Origin: Vulcanisaeta distributa JCM 11217
Lineage (GTDB): Archaea; Thermoproteota; Thermoprotei; Thermoproteales; Thermocladiaceae
Direction: 5' to 3'
Length of the DNA: 64,000 bases
Assembly: GCF_001316005.1 (NCBI RefSeq)
Contig: NZ_BBBJ01000006.1
Coordinates: 1-64,000, forward strand
The translations under genes and the position numbers were made by a program. The notes below the pieces were generated by a model that worked only from the letters and a program-made list of their open reading frames with translations, did no database searches and had not been told where the DNA came from. Positions 41,618 to 52,398 of this stretch are shown here, in pieces (the stretch's first letter is position 1; the number at the start of each line of letters is the position of its first letter).

Positions 41618-41908
41618 TTACTTAGCCTTGCTATTCATCAGTTCCTCATATACTCCCATTATTATTTCATGCCTCCTCTTCACCTTTTTCTCCAAGTCAT
41701 AGAGTTCGGTCCTCATCCTATAAAGCTCAACTCTCAACCCATTAACCCTATTGATTAGGTCCAACTCGCTTGGTGATAATAGGTACTCGAACTTGGCGTC
41801 TGGTTTCAATGTCCTGAGTATTAGGTATATGTCCAGCTTACTGAAACCCTTGCTTCTTAGCTCACTTACTATGCTCTTTATGTCCTTAGCTTGTGAAATT
41901 GAAAGCAT
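41618..41908 (-). CDS. Coiled-coil hypothetical protein
   Basis: 96 residues from ATG 41908. A helix-turn-helix-like N-terminal half (DIKSIVSELRSKGFSKLDIYLILRTL) leads to a heptad-rich helix (LRVELYRMRTELYDLEKKVKRRHEII), so probably a dimer. It follows the pilin-like gene with an overlapping end, suggesting they act together. Function unknown. Confidence 0.55.
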   Translation of the reverse strand: MLSISQAKDIKSIVSELRSKGFSKLDIYLILRTLKPDAKFEYLLSPSELDLINRVNGLRVELYRMRTELYDLEKKVKRRHEIIMGVYEELMNSKAK

Positions 41909-42122
41909 TAGAAACCACCTTCTGAAGGTCATTAATGAAACCGCTCAATGCATTATTAACAGAGCCCTGCAAATGCATTATTCCAGTAACTGCATTACCA
42001 AATAAACCACTTATCAGTGATACTAGAGCCACGAGCACAGCCATTGATATCGCTATGAGTAAAACCTCCTCAATGAATATGTCTCCCCCCCTATTCCTAA
42101 CATTCCTCATTTTTACGCCCAT
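41886..42122 (-). CDS. Type IV pilin-like small membrane protein
   Basis: 78 residues. A short basic leader (MRNVRNRGG) is followed by DIFIEEVLLIAISMAVLVAL, a hydrophobic segment with Glu early in it, as in archaeal class III signal peptides cut by PibD/FlaK. The rest is a short amphipathic tail. C7 42085-42091 gives the extra Gly of RNRGGD. Low-level evidence, but leader, length and helix fit a pilin-like subunit. Confidence 0.5.
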   Translation of the reverse strand: MGVKMRNVRNRGGDIFIEEVLLIAISMAVLVALVSLISGLFGNAVTGIMHLQGSVNNALSGFINDLQKVVSNAFNFTS

Positions 42123-42161
42123 CAATTAGTAATACTCAACTCGATATATAAGGCACTACAT

Positions 42162-43161
42162 CTAAGTAATAACTCTGACACCCTTCCTAAAGCCCAACTT
42201 CCCAACTACGTACGGTATTAATATGGGTAACACCACAGTGGCATCCTCAAGGATAAACGCCTGCCTCGCCGTTGGCTTCACCTTACCCCCCCATGTGATA
42301 GCCTCCTTCGGGCGAGCACCACTTAATGACCCATCCCACTCAACAGCCATTGTTATGTAAACCACGTAATCAAGCCCACCGGCAAATTGACTCCACCAAA
42401 TTACGTGGTGCTTAGATATACCGCCACCAATTATTAATGCACCTAGGGATTTACTTGAATAGACTATGTCCATTAGCTCATGCTCATCCTTAAGAACATC
42501 AACCCTAACCTGCCTACCTCCAGTCCTAGTCCTCTGCATCTCATTATAGGTGAGTATTGCCGTGCCAAAGGCGCCATCCACAAACCCAGGCACGTAAATG
42601 GGAACTCTAGCCTTTGACGCTGCTCTCAATATTGAGTAATCATCATCAATTCTCTTACCCATCTCCCAAAGCAACTCCCTAACACCCCCCCCACTCCTCC
42701 TTAATCCTCGATAGGTCCTCAAGCGAAGAATGCACGAACTTCTCGATTAACGGTCCATAATGCTCCTTCCTAACCGCAACATTACCAATCCTATGAATAC
42801 CCGCCTTACTCATCTCAACATCATCAACATCAAAGTAGCTCTGGTAATACTTACCACCCATTGATTTGGCTATGTCGTGGTCCAGGGTACCCGCTGTCGT
42901 GATTACAACATCCGCAAAACCCCTCTCAATGAACTTGGCTATTAAGCCTCGCAGCCCTGTAGAGACCAGGTTTGCCGTGAATGATAGGAAGACCGTGGTA
43001 TTTAAGTCACTGTACATGCTTAGTAGTACGTCGGCGGCCTCCGCTATGTACCTACCCTGAAAACCACCGATACGTCTATAGGCCTCTATTAGGTCATCTA
43101 TGGTGTTTATTCCAACGTCCAAGTCATAAACCTCACTTGATATGAATGGCGAACTGCTCAT
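42162..43161 (-). CDS. dys: Deoxyhypusine synthase, frameshifted, active-site insertion
   Basis: Transfers the butylamine of spermidine to a lysine of aIF5A, an essential step. Blocks: FLSFTANLVSTGLRG, DVVITTAGTLDHDIAKSMG, PIYVPGFVDGAFGTA, LIIGGGISKHHVIWWSQFAGGLDYVVYIT and the active-site EAITWGGKVKP. The catalytic motif in the family is WGK; the C7 run 42286-42292 adds a Gly next to the lysine. C8 42685-42692 breaks the frame (EEWGVRELLWEMG expects G4). Joined length of about 330 aa is typical. Confidence 0.92.
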
Positions 43162-43205
43162 TGATTGGTTCAGGTTTACTTATTTTTAATGTTTTACGAA
43201 CCCAA

Positions 43206-43967
43206 TTACTTAATGACCCTTACCTCCTTAATGAGTCCCTGCTTCATCAGCTCGTTCACTATATTCCTAACGCTCCTTATCGTTAGTTGGGTCTTATTCG
43301 ATATTTCCTCAATGGATCTATTTCCATCAATTAACTCGAGTATTTCCAAGTACTTCTCATTGAGTTGGGCATTCCTTAACTTCTCCTCCAAACCATCAAC
43401 GGGTATTGGTATTTCAAGACCCGGTATCTTATATAGGTATATCTTATGGCTCCTCCACTCCTCGTATAGATCCTCCACAATTAATGGCTTCCAACCAGGG
43501 ACCTCAAAATCGTGAGACACAACCCTGGTACTCGGCTTTAACTCACGCTCAAGCTTAGGCCTTATTCTTTCATTAACGCTTGTGAGCAAGTACATAGTTA
43601 CTACGTCGGCCTCAGATAGGTTCTCCTCAAAGAAATTGCCGTAGATCACACGAACCCTATCCTCAAGCCCCAGATCCTTGACCCTCCTAAGGGTTTGCTC
43701 GTATAGATCCTTCCTAATTTCGATACATGCAGCCTGCGCGCCGAATTCCCTGGCAGCCATTATGACTATCCTACCATCGCCACAGCCAAGATCGTAAACA
43801 ACCTCATCCCTTTTAACATTGGCTAATTGAAGCATTCTCCTGACCACGACCTCTGGCGTGGGCACGAATGGAACATCGTAAGGCATATTGAAATACGCAA
43901 AAAAGTTGGGGGGGCTATATATATCCTTCTCTAGTGCGTTTTCATAATAATCATCGAAGTCACTCAC
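43206..43967 (-). CDS. aKMT-like protein methyltransferase fused to a winged helix
   Basis: 253 residues, intact. SAM-binding motif VVYDLGCGDGRIVIMAA, preceded by DVPFVPTPEVVVRRML, and later ADVVTMYLLTSVNERIRPKLERELKPSTRVVSHDF, which matches the archaeal broad-specificity protein-lysine methyltransferase (aKMT, Dot1-like fold). Residues 180-253 add a winged helix: EILELIDGNRSIEEIS, then TQLTIRSVRNIVNELMKQG. The enzyme alone is about 160 aa, so the fusion suggests recruitment to DNA or chromatin. The upstream gene overlaps by 4 bases. Confidence 0.82.
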   Translation of the reverse strand: MSDFDDYYENALEKDIYSPPNFFAYFNMPYDVPFVPTPEVVVRRMLQLANVKRDEVVYDLGCGDGRIVIMAAREFGAQAACIEIRKDLYEQTLRRVKDLGLEDRVRVIYGNFFEENLSEADVVTMYLLTSVNERIRPKLERELKPSTRVVSHDFEVPGWKPLIVEDLYEEWRSHKIYLYKIPGLEIPIPVDGLEEKLRNAQLNEKYLEILELIDGNRSIEEISNKTQLTIRSVRNIVNELMKQGLIKEVRVIK

Positions 43968-44386
43968 GAACCTAGGTCACTAGCCCTATTTATTATCTTT
44001 ATCTTAAGTCCCTCACTATCATAGTTAACATCGAGGTCGATGGCACCCTTTTTCTTAAGGATCCTAATTGCATCGATAAGCAATTGCCTCTCCTGCAGCG
44101 TTACCCTACTTAATGCGTCGTTTAAGTCCTCAGAATTATTGATTATATCCATGTACTTCCTCAGTAACGCCGAGTTGAGATTAATCAATGATGGACTTCC
44201 CTCAAGCATGAGTTCGTGAATTGCCGAGTCAGTCATTGAGTATATGCCCATTAATACATCTGATAACGACACGCATTTTGTTATTACATCATTTATTAAT
44301 GATGATAATTCCGATAATTCAGGATACTTAGTCTCTAACCTACTAATTAACATCCTCAACTCACTCATTTTCTCAATTAAGTCCAT
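43964..44386 (-). CDS. Hypothetical helical protein upstream of aKMT
   Basis: About 140 residues from ATG 44386. Nearly all helix (EKMSELRMLISRLETKYPELSEL, LNDALSRVTLQERQLLIDAIRILKKKG). The start of the methyltransferase gene lies within its last codons, so translation is probably coupled. No family recognised. Confidence 0.5.
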   Translation of the reverse strand: MDLIEKMSELRMLISRLETKYPELSELSSLINDVITKCVSLSDVLMGIYSMTDSAIHELMLEGSPSLINLNSALLRKYMDIINNSEDLNDALSRVTLQERQLLIDAIRILKKKGAIDLDVNYDSEGLKIKIINRASDLGS

Positions 44387-44449
44387 GTATACGCCGTAGC
44401 TAGGAACAAAAATTAAACTAACCACTAAATAACAACGAAATATAGCGAG

Positions 44450-45705
44450 TCACTGTAAGATCCTGACCAACCTACTCGATACCGAGGGATGCGATGCGAA
44501 GACCCTTAATCTCCTACTCATTAATTCATTATGCAATTCCCTCCAGGTAACCCTAATTAACGCCATGGCGAGACTCCTCCTAGGTACGAACCTAAGGGCA
44601 TACTTATCCGCTGAATACTCACTTAGCTTCATTATGGAGATTATGCCCAATATTTCAAGGAACACCGCGGTTATTAATATTGGTATTGCCGGTAGCTCAT
44701 TAATGGAATTATGTACGTTATTAGCGCAATATTCACCAACTGAGCCAGTGATATTAGGAAGAGGGTCTTAGCGGAATCTCCATGGATTATGTGACCAATC
44801 TCATGCATTATTACGGCAGCTAGCTCATCAGTGTTTAAGCATGACACAAGCCTTGAGGTTAGGACTATGTAATTAATGCCGGGTAGTCCTATGGATGCCG
44901 CATTGCATTGGTTCACGTTAACTAGGTAAATACCGTAATTATTCCTAATCCCTAATTTATTGAGTAATGAGTTAACGTCTATCTCCTCCTCATAGAAATT
45001 TTGGGGGGGTTTTGTCCTGGCGTCATTAATTAATGAAATCAAGAACCTCCTAATCTCACTTAATGATTTCGTACTTTCAATTCTAGACAAAAGCCGCAAA
45101 GCCTCATTAAACCTCCTTTCCTCAAAATCCCCCCCATACTCCAAAACAAATTTTATAATTCGTGAACCCCTTAAATCACCGTGCCTCACCCTTAACTGAA
45201 GAATGTATGAGTAAATTATTGGTATGAGGAGGGGCGATAAAAGTAGTATTATTATTAGGTGTATTGATGGTATTACATTAATAATCCTCAGCACCGCGAT
45301 AATTATTGATAATGCCATGATCGATACCAACATAAGCCCTATTAGGCCAATTGACGGCGAGTAGGCCCTTGGCAATTCATTAACCCTATAAATCCTATTA
45401 CCTCTCTGCAACAGGAGTATTGTTATTCTACGCATACCATCAGTGCCTAAGTACCTTAAGACCAGGGCGTTCATGAGATCCCTCATTTTGCCGTGCCCCC
45501 CCCTTACCCTAACCTCATGATTAATGCTTAACTCGGCATCTCCATCATTTCCATTCACGATTAGCCTGGTGGCGTCACCATCAACTTCCTTAGCCGCGTA
45601 CGTCAGTCCAGCAATCCTCAGTAAATAATCCTCTACGTAATTAATTAGGGATTGAGGATCTTTAACTAAATCACGGATTACCTGATATGTTTTTATTCCC
45701 ACCAT
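44450..45705 (-). CDS. M48-type membrane zinc metalloprotease, frameshifted
   Basis: Two central helices (IGLIGLMLVSIMALSIIIAVL, SIHLIIILLLSPLLIPIIYSY) place the enzyme in the membrane. GLPGINYIVLTSRLVSCLNTDELAAVIMHEIGHIIHGD holds the HExxH zinc motif; after a frameshift near 44690, EYSADKYALRF supplies the third ligand (Glu). The first 100 residues are unlike HtpX. C8 45496 and C7/G7 runs at 45129 and 45003 are in frame. Probably a quality-control protease. Confidence 0.8.
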
Positions 45706-46132
45706 TCGTGGCTGTCTGTGCTAGGTTTATTTTTTGGGCATTAGCTAATTCCCTCAGCATATTTATACTTGTATTACTTCTCCTTGCAGATTTATAACCA
45801 TCAATGAAGGATAGTATCTCATGGACATTATTATGCTCAAGAATCAGCCAGAACTCCGTATTCCTCATTATGCCGTATACCTTACCCCCCCTGGCACTCC
45901 TCTTAATAACCCTAATGAGACCAAGCTCAACAAGCTCCTCAAGGAAGTTCCTAACTATGACAGACTCCGAACGTGGGCTTTTCCTAGTCCATATGGATAT
46001 GTCCTGGGCAACCTTAGCAGGTCTAAAGGTTATTAATTGACCCTTTGCATTAAGGACCATGTCCTTCAACATCTGGAGTATTAGGATTTTCACCTTCTTT
46101 GTATCCACCATTAAATTTTCCGAGGCTGTCAT
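45671..46132 (-). CDS. Winged-helix regulator
   Basis: About 153 residues from ATG 46132, which has an AT-rich TATA-like box about 30 bp upstream. KVKILILQMLKDMV starts the fold, the recognition helix is in SESVIVRNFLEELVELGLIRVI, and the wing is RSARGGKVYGI (C7 45885-45891 adds a Gly). The C-terminal tail is Asn-rich. It overlaps the protease gene by 35 bases, so it may control that gene. Confidence 0.6.
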   Translation of the reverse strand: MTASENLMVDTKKVKILILQMLKDMVLNAKGQLITFRPAKVAQDISIWTRKSPRSESVIVRNFLEELVELGLIRVIKRSARGGKVYGIMRNTEFWLILEHNNVHEILSFIDGYKSARRSNTSINMLRELANAQKINLAQTATNGGNKNISGNP

Positions 46133-46231
46133 TAGGGCACCAGGGTTCCCGTATATATCCACTTAAATAAATAAATTGAGAATTGGAGACACTCTCGTAC
46201 TGAATATACGCTAGAGTTTCATGAAATCTCT

Positions 46232-47669
46232 TTATAATAAACCGTGTGAATTCTTTTTCAATTTATCATCAAGCTCCAATATCCTTTCAAGGAGTTTCTC
46301 ATCTGCGTCTAATATTCTCTCTATTTCATTAATCTTATCACGTAGATTGACAACCTCCCTTTCCAACTCCGTCACCTGCTTCCTAAATAGGGAATCACCG
46401 TCACTAATCATGGAATTATTAACCAACGCAGTCTCATTACTAGAGTTAACTCGTCCCGCAGATGCTTTACCGCCGTCGTTATCTTTACTACTCAAATCCT
46501 CACTAACCTTACTAACCCTAGTAGTATTGATAATACCAGCCTCATTATTACCTACTTTACTACTCAACTCTTCGTTAAACCATCATTACTTACTGGGGGG
46601 GAGGTTCTTTGAGGTGTTGCGGCTCTTAAATCATTGAAGCTTCTGATAATTATATGCGTTGGCTCAATGACTGCCTTTAATGGCCTTACCTTAGTAATGC
46701 CTTTACTCGTTATTACTATTGCCTCCTCCGTGGATATTTCATTCAATTTATTAATCAGATTCCTGGAGAAAGACACCTCATTGTCCAGGAGTTCAGGGTT
46801 TATCTTAAACAGTACTATATTGCAATGTTTCAATATCGATGACTTAGGCACAGCATTACTAACTAGGATTGCCCTTAATCCATACTTAGCCAACTCCATT
46901 ATAATATGATCAATGATTGAGTAGCTGGGACCACTCATGTCGAGCAGGTTCTGGGCCTCCTCAATAATCAACACGTGCCTAACACCCTTCTCGATCAAGC
47001 CCCTCCTCATGTAATGCATGTATAACGCAGCTAATATTAGCGAGGAGACGAGTTTCTTCTCCTCAATAATCGTTAAGTCACTAAGGTCTATAATGGCATC
47101 ACCCTCCATGAGAGACTCAATGCCTATAATACCCCTGCCAATATTCATGCAGAATACTCAAGCCTCCTTAGTATTGCAGCCTTCATCTCGGCCTCCGTCC
47201 TTGTACTTACGAGGTAATTATCGATCTTGCTTATCAAGTCATTAAAGTTCGTGTAATTACCGTCACGGATCATCCTATAGAGCATGTACATACTCGGCTC
47301 ATTAAGTCCCAACCCAAAGCCTAAGATCTCAGTCAATAACTTTGGCGGTATCTTCTCAAGGTCTATGTTAATCGCCGAGGTCGGCAATGTGGGTAGTAAT
47401 CCTGAGTATTCGCCGTGCCAATCAAGTACCGTGACCACGTACTTCCGTCGCAGCCCCCCCTTAATCATGGCCTTAACGAGCGATGATTTACCACCCCCCC
47501 TAGTAGGGCCTAGAATGCACAGGTGCTTATCGAGTGGTACCTTGTAGGGTATCATGAAGCGCGTGCCTACCGTAACGTTGTCCCCAGAGAACTCCCTCGC
47601 TAATGATGCCATGGCCAGTGAGGCAGGTATTACTACCGCACTAATGCCCAGTACGTCCATAGGCTTCAT
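46232..47669 (-). CDS. HerA-like hexameric ATPase with coiled-coil tail, frameshifted
   Basis: HerA/FtsK-type DNA-pumping ATPase. A short N-terminal part is followed by Walker A LGPTRGGGKSS, VLDWHGEYSGL, and Walker B VLIIEEAQNLL; later LAKYGLRAILVSNAVPKSS and an arginine-finger region. The normal Walker A spacing is GxxxxGKS; C7 47494-47500 adds one Gly and breaks it. Frames change near 47147 (EYSA/MNIGRG) and near 46566 (GLTK/ELSSKV). The extra C-terminal domain (VTELEREVVNLRDKINEIER) is a coiled coil. The XPD-like helicase gene lies 46 bp upstream. Confidence 0.85.
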
Positions 47670-47714
47670 TATGATACTCCCAGCGGGATTTATAAGGCAC
47701 TATGATTACCTCGT

Positions 47715-49319
47715 TCATCGCCATATCGATGTGTTTAGAAACTGAAATAACCTCACGGGCTTCATCCTGGACACAAGCCACTTAGGCATGTACCTCCTAT
47801 AACGATAAAACCTCCCATCCAGTAAAACCGCGACCTTCCTATACCTGTCTAAATCCCTCAGCAACCTACCAATTATTTGCGTCGTTGTTGATACGGCTGG
47901 GAATAAGTACGTAGTCGTAAATCCATTAATTCCCAGCTTCCGTAGTAACGAGATTTTAAGAAACTCCACTGACTGTATTGGGGTAGTGGAAACCCAATAA
48001 TCATGACCCCCCCAATTAACTCCTGCTCAAGGAAGTTAACGCCCTCGCCAATTGGGTTTTGGGCATATGTTATTATTAATGACTTAGTAGCCCTGGCACT
48101 CTCCTTAAATGCCCCCCCGATGGCATTTACGGCCTCAGAACTATCCCTAAGAATAAAGGTCGGCACCCCCCCAAACCGGTGGTGCGTACTGATTAACGTA
48201 TGAGTTTAAGTATTCAATGCTTGGGAAGAAAACGGCTAAACCGCCGATTGGCGGTGATGACTCAATAAACACCTTAATACCCCCCCTATTAACTATGTCC
48301 AGGTATTCCCTCAATAGTCTATTCCTGTGCGTGAACTCGATATCCACTATGGAAAAGATAATAAGGTTTTCCTGGTATTCCCTTGGTAGGGAGTCCACAG
48401 CCATGTAGTACGATGACTTGGAATAAATACTCATGATGTATGAAAATCTCTTACTAATTGATGCCGTTAGGAGAAGGGCCTTTTGCGACTTCATTATTAA
48501 GTCATGAATGGGCTTAAGAGAGAGGCACCTAAGTCTGACCAACTTACCATCATACGTGAATGCGCATAGGTCATTTCCAAAGTGCGTTAGTATCTCAATA
48601 ACCTTATCATTAATTGATTCTGATCCCTTCAGTAAATCGTCAATGTCGAACTTCCTCAAAACCACGACCTCCCTCTGCGGTATGTAATTACTAACCCTAT
48701 CGAGTAATTTACTGGCTATGTCATTGCCATGTGATGCCCACTGTCTCAACTCATCAATACTAATACTTATTGATTCCTCAAGGCCGGCGGCGACGTTGTG
48801 GAACTCATCAATTATTACTAAAGGCTTATTCCAGGTGTTTACTATGTCCATTATTCTACCGTAAAGTTCAGGGCTTGATAGATATGCATGGGTTGATATG
48901 ACGATGGGTAATTGATAGGCAAGCGCCTCATTAACTTCGTATGGGCATAAACCATAGTTAAATAGGTCAAGGGGATTGCAGGTCACTATGGGCTGTGCCA
49001 CCTCGGTCTTACTAACCCTGCACTTACCGCTTAACCTATATAGAAGGCATTGCTTGGAGTTGTGCGCATTAAATGGGCACATTAATTCCCTGCCGAGAAA
49101 TAACGATACCCTATCCCTAATGCCAACCTGCCTTGTAAATTCGCAAAGCTGCAGCGCCTCTGCCCTGGACCTGGTTATTATTAATACCTGGCCACCATCA
49201 TCAACCCACCTCTTGGCTATTGCCACTGCTATCCTAGACTTACCAAAGCCAGGATACGCATTTAGTAGGACTACATCTCTCTCCCTCAATATTGAGTATA
49301 CGTAATCGGTAATATCCAT
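47715..49319 (-). CDS. XPD/Rad3-like iron-sulfur DNA helicase, frameshifted
   Basis: SF2 helicase. Walker A NAYPGFGKSRIAVAIA (start ATG 49319), a Cys-rich Fe-S insertion (LMCPF, KQCLLY, GKC, CNP and GLCPYE), the DEAH-box variant VIIDEFHNVA, LLLTASI and motif VI TQIIGRLLRDLDRYRKVAVLLDGR. Breaks: C7 48166-48172 (VWGVPTFILRD) and near 47970 (YSQ/VEFLKISLLRK). About 530 aa joined. Paired with a HerA-like ATPase and a small helical protein upstream. Confidence 0.85.
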
Positions 49320-49361
49320 TACTCAATAAGACTTTGCTCAAATCAATTAATTAGGCACTGA

Positions 49362-49783
49362 TTATGCAGAGGGTTCGATAATCCTCGTCTTAGAACCCTC
49401 GAGGAATTTCTTCTTTATGTCCTTCATGCTTTCAAGGGCATTGTTAATGGCATTAAGCACCTTGTGTCTGTCTTAACCTCATCAAGGTCCTTGCAATTAT
49501 CCAAAACCTTCTCAAACAATTCATCAACTATCTTATCAGGGAGTCTCTCGAGGGCCTCTCCATAAATCTTTGGTAATTCATTGCTTATGAACTCCACAAT
49601 ATGATCTACATCCTTCCAATTATCTTCGGCCTGCCTAATTATTGATAGTATGGTCTCCAGGCTATATCTCTCATCAGCCGATAACTTGGAGTCATCTAGC
49701 TCTAGGTAAGCCCTGTTTAGGCAGTACCTAACGAATCTGTAAATTAATGGGTTTATGCTGAGTGTTGACATCGAGTTACGCAA
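49362..49783 (-). CDS. Small helical protein upstream of XPD-like helicase, frameshifted
   Basis: About 140 residues, all helical (EDNWKDVDHIVEFISNELPKIY). The first frame runs to 49424, but after a shift near 49472 it continues KVLNAINNALESMKDIKKKF and stops at 49362. It begins the gene cluster that contains the helicase and HerA-like genes, so may be a partner of these motors. Family not recognised. Confidence 0.5.
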
Positions 49784-49880
49784 TAATGGCTCTTTAAAAA
49801 CCTATACTTAACGCCCAGCTCTGTTGAGCCAAAATAAATTAATTTATAGGGGGGGTGGCTATTCACGGTGCTTAGTAGCC

Positions 49881-50646
49881 TTGATAGACACGCACGCGCA
49901 TTTGAGTCGGTGGGATGTGTATGGTCACGTGGATGAATTAATTAATGAGGCCCGCAGAGAGGGGTTATTGGCTATAATCAATGTTACAATGAGGCTCAGT
50001 GAGGTGAGGAATGCATTAAGTCTTGTGAGTAGGTATGGGGGGGGTTTTGTCTATACGGCGTTGGGTTACGACTATGGAGGCTTTGATGTTAGGGGAGGTT
50101 CAGGAGATCATGAGGGTGATTAATGAGAGGAGGGATTTGATTGTCGGGATTGGTGAGGTTGGGCTTGACTATAGTGTTGTTAGGGATAGAATGCTTAGGG
50201 AGATCTCACGACACATATTTACCAAGTGGGTGTTGCTTGCTAAGGACCTTGACTTACCATTAATAATTCATTCGAGAGACGCCGAGAATGATGTTATTAA
50301 GTTATTGAGTAAGTATGGGCCTGTTAAATGTGTGATGCACGCATTCAATGGCAGTAGGGAACAGGTAATGAAATTGCTTGAGCTTGGTTGCTACTTCTCA
50401 ATACCGCCAACCATAACTAGGTCCAGGCAGAAGAGGGAATTGGCAATGATGCTACCCCCCCTAAATCGAGTACTCCTTGAAAGTGACACGCCAGAGCTTG
50501 GACCCAACCCTGGTGAGGAGTCAAGGCCTGTGCATGTTAAGGTTGTTTTAATGGAGCTCTCAAGGATCCTAAATATCGACCCAGTGGAGTTGGGCAATAT
50601 CACCGTTGAAAATGCACTATCGGTGTTTCGACTAGGTAGGAGGTGA
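49881..50646 (+). CDS. tatD: TatD-family metal-dependent DNase, frameshifted
   Basis: TIM-barrel hydrolase. Metal ligands in order: LIDTHAHL (HxH), VGIGEVGLDYS (Glu), LIIHSRDAE (His), VMHAFNGS (His), LLESDTPELGP (Asp). The start is probably TTG 49881 just before IDTHAHL. The frame shifts near 50090, where FDVREVQEIM expects AGGGAG but AGGGGAG is read. A G7 run precedes the gene (49849) and another (50038) codes RYGGGFV. Length about 255 aa is standard. Confidence 0.88.
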
Positions 50647-50700
50647 CTCAGTCCTGCGTGGTCTCTTCACTGCTCATCTCACCGGTCCTCATCACTCATT
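50645..50700 (-). ncRNA. Possible C/D box sRNA
   Basis: On the minus strand a perfect C box (GTGATGA, plus 50689-50695) and D box (CTGA, plus 50648-50651) are 48 nt apart end to end, a normal archaeal length, in the gap after tatD. The internal C'/D' boxes are poor (GAGATGA and GGTGA), so only one guide may be used. No methylation target was assigned. Confidence 0.35.
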
Positions 50701-50766
50701 TTAGTGACTCCCTGAGGGTAATAAATAATTTATTAACCCGTCATGGCTATTAGCTGAGGAATTACC

Positions 50767-51309
50767 ATGAGGATTATTGATAGAGTCATTGAAGAATTGA
50801 GAAATAGGGGATTCAGGATTAGGATTGTTCGTGATGACTCAGTGAAGGCTGACCTTAATAAGCTGAAAGCCAAGGTCTGGGTTGTTCCGGGGGATTACTT
50901 CCCATGGTGGTCAAACCCTCTTGACATGATTGAGGAGCTTGATATTAATGACGTTAATGCATTATTTGTTGTTTCTGAAAGGCCATATGTAATTAGTGAT
51001 TACATTGTTAATAATTTGTCGAGGGCTCGTTATTGGTTTAATAAGGAATTGAATATTAAAGTATACGCAATAAACATTGATAGGCTGGAGGAGGACCTTG
51101 AGGATGGCATTAACCTTGCAATAACGAACTTCTATAGGGAGGTCAGCAACGTTACGTTGAGAGGAAATGCCTGCCCAAGCTGTGGCTCGCCAATGACCTT
51201 AATGTATTCCTCGAGGTATTACTCACGTAGGTGGAGAACGTGGGTTAACGAGTACGTTGAGGTTTGCGAAAGATGTAAAGTTGTTTCCCATAGATTGGCT
51301 CTTTCATGA
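50767..51309 (+). CDS. Hypothetical zinc-ribbon protein
   Basis: 180 residues, intact. The N-terminal half is a Rossmann-like alpha/beta domain (KVWVVPGDYFPWW, NALFVVSERPYVISDY), perhaps a restriction-like or NTP-binding core without clear motifs. The C-terminus is a zinc ribbon: NACPSCGSP and EVCERCK. Function unknown; a nucleic-acid role is plausible. No long G runs. Confidence 0.5.
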   Translation: MRIIDRVIEELRNRGFRIRIVRDDSVKADLNKLKAKVWVVPGDYFPWWSNPLDMIEELDINDVNALFVVSERPYVISDYIVNNLSRARYWFNKELNIKVYAINIDRLEEDLEDGINLAITNFYREVSNVTLRGNACPSCGSPMTLMYSSRYYSRRWRTWVNEYVEVCERCKVVSHRLALS

Positions 51310-51366
51310 TTATAACGGTGGGTTTTACTCGAAAATAATACTTATTAACCACTAAAATGATAATTT

Positions 51367-51853
51367 ATGGAAGCAGGTTTTATGCCTGATTTACCATTTA
51401 TGCCGTTAGATGCGAGGTTCGCAGACGTGCTCGGATTAATAGACACACTCGCTAATGAGTTTAAGGGGGGCAGGCTGACATATTCATGATTGCGAAGGAG
51501 ATGGAGTCTGACATCGATGATTTAATGCCGGCGTTAACGCGGCTGTTTACCTTGGGTTTGTCGAGGTTAAGGGTGGTGATGTTAAGATCACGAGCGAGGG
51601 TAGGGAGTTCCTGAACGCCAAGATTAGCGATAGGAAGAAGATACTTCGGCAAAAGCTGCTTAATCTTGAGCCGTTCCACACAGCCTATAGTTTGGGGGGG
51701 TTGCGTAAGCCATTCACCATCGATGATCTTATCGAGGAATTGAATGAGAAAGGCTACGTAGAGGCTAGGGAGCCAGGTATTAGGCACTTACTCGAAATAC
51801 TACTGGCCGAGTGGGGGGGCGTATTCGCCGGCATGCTTAAGAAGAGGGGGTGA
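51367..51853 (+). CDS. AAA-associated C-terminal domain protein, frameshifted
   Basis: Matches the domain normally found at the end of some ABC ATPases but here alone: LPFMPLDARFADVLGLIDTL, then GGQADIFMIAKEMESDIDDLMPAL, AAVYLGFVEVKGGDVKITSEGREFL and ILRQKLLNLEPF. Breaks: the G6 run at 51465-51470 (KGQADIF expects G4) and near 51540. The end is AEWGGVFAGMLKKRG before TGA 51851-51853. G7 runs 51694 and 51813 are in frame. Likely a helix-turn-helix-type regulator (inference). Confidence 0.65.
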
Positions 51854-51882
51854 CATGTACATTGCAATACCATGAAATTTAA

Positions 51883-52340
51883 TCACTTATTAACCTTTAC
51901 AAACACCATACCAGAAACAATGACCTCCTCAATAACACCATCATTCAGTAATTGATTATAGATTAGGCGCCAATTATCAGGAACATTACTGTTAAGCCAC
52001 TCCTCAAACTGAGGCTTTGGCACCATTCCCTGAATCTCGCTCCTCATTTTATCCACAATCCTCTGGAGATTCAACTTATTCTTACCATTACTCAAATCAC
52101 TGACTCCGCTCCTCGTATTACTAATTATAGCATCCCCAATAACCCTCCTCTTTATGTAGAATGTGCCGTCCAACGTACTATACATAACCTCGAAGAAGCC
52201 CGACCTACTTAATTTATTTATTAAATCCATGCTTATCTTTATACCCAGTAAGTGCTCCACCTCATCAATACTAACCCACTTATCGTCAATAACCCCCCCA
52301 TCAACCTCCTTATTAAATCATCACTTATTGCCAATGTCAT
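51883..52340 (-). CDS. Hypothetical protein, frameshifted
   Basis: ATG 52340 gives MTLAISDDLIRRL, and after C7 52293-52299 the frame changes to VIDDKWVSIDEVEHLLGIK, which continues to 51883. The run probably should be 5. The product, about 150 residues, is helical with a late beta hairpin (VIEEVIVSGMVFVKV), and could be a winged-helix protein. Divergent from the next gene (start 52399). No family recognised. Confidence 0.5.
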
Positions 52341-52398
52341 GCGAGAAATGATGCATACTAATATAAATCTTAAATAATTAATTTAAAAAGAACAATCA

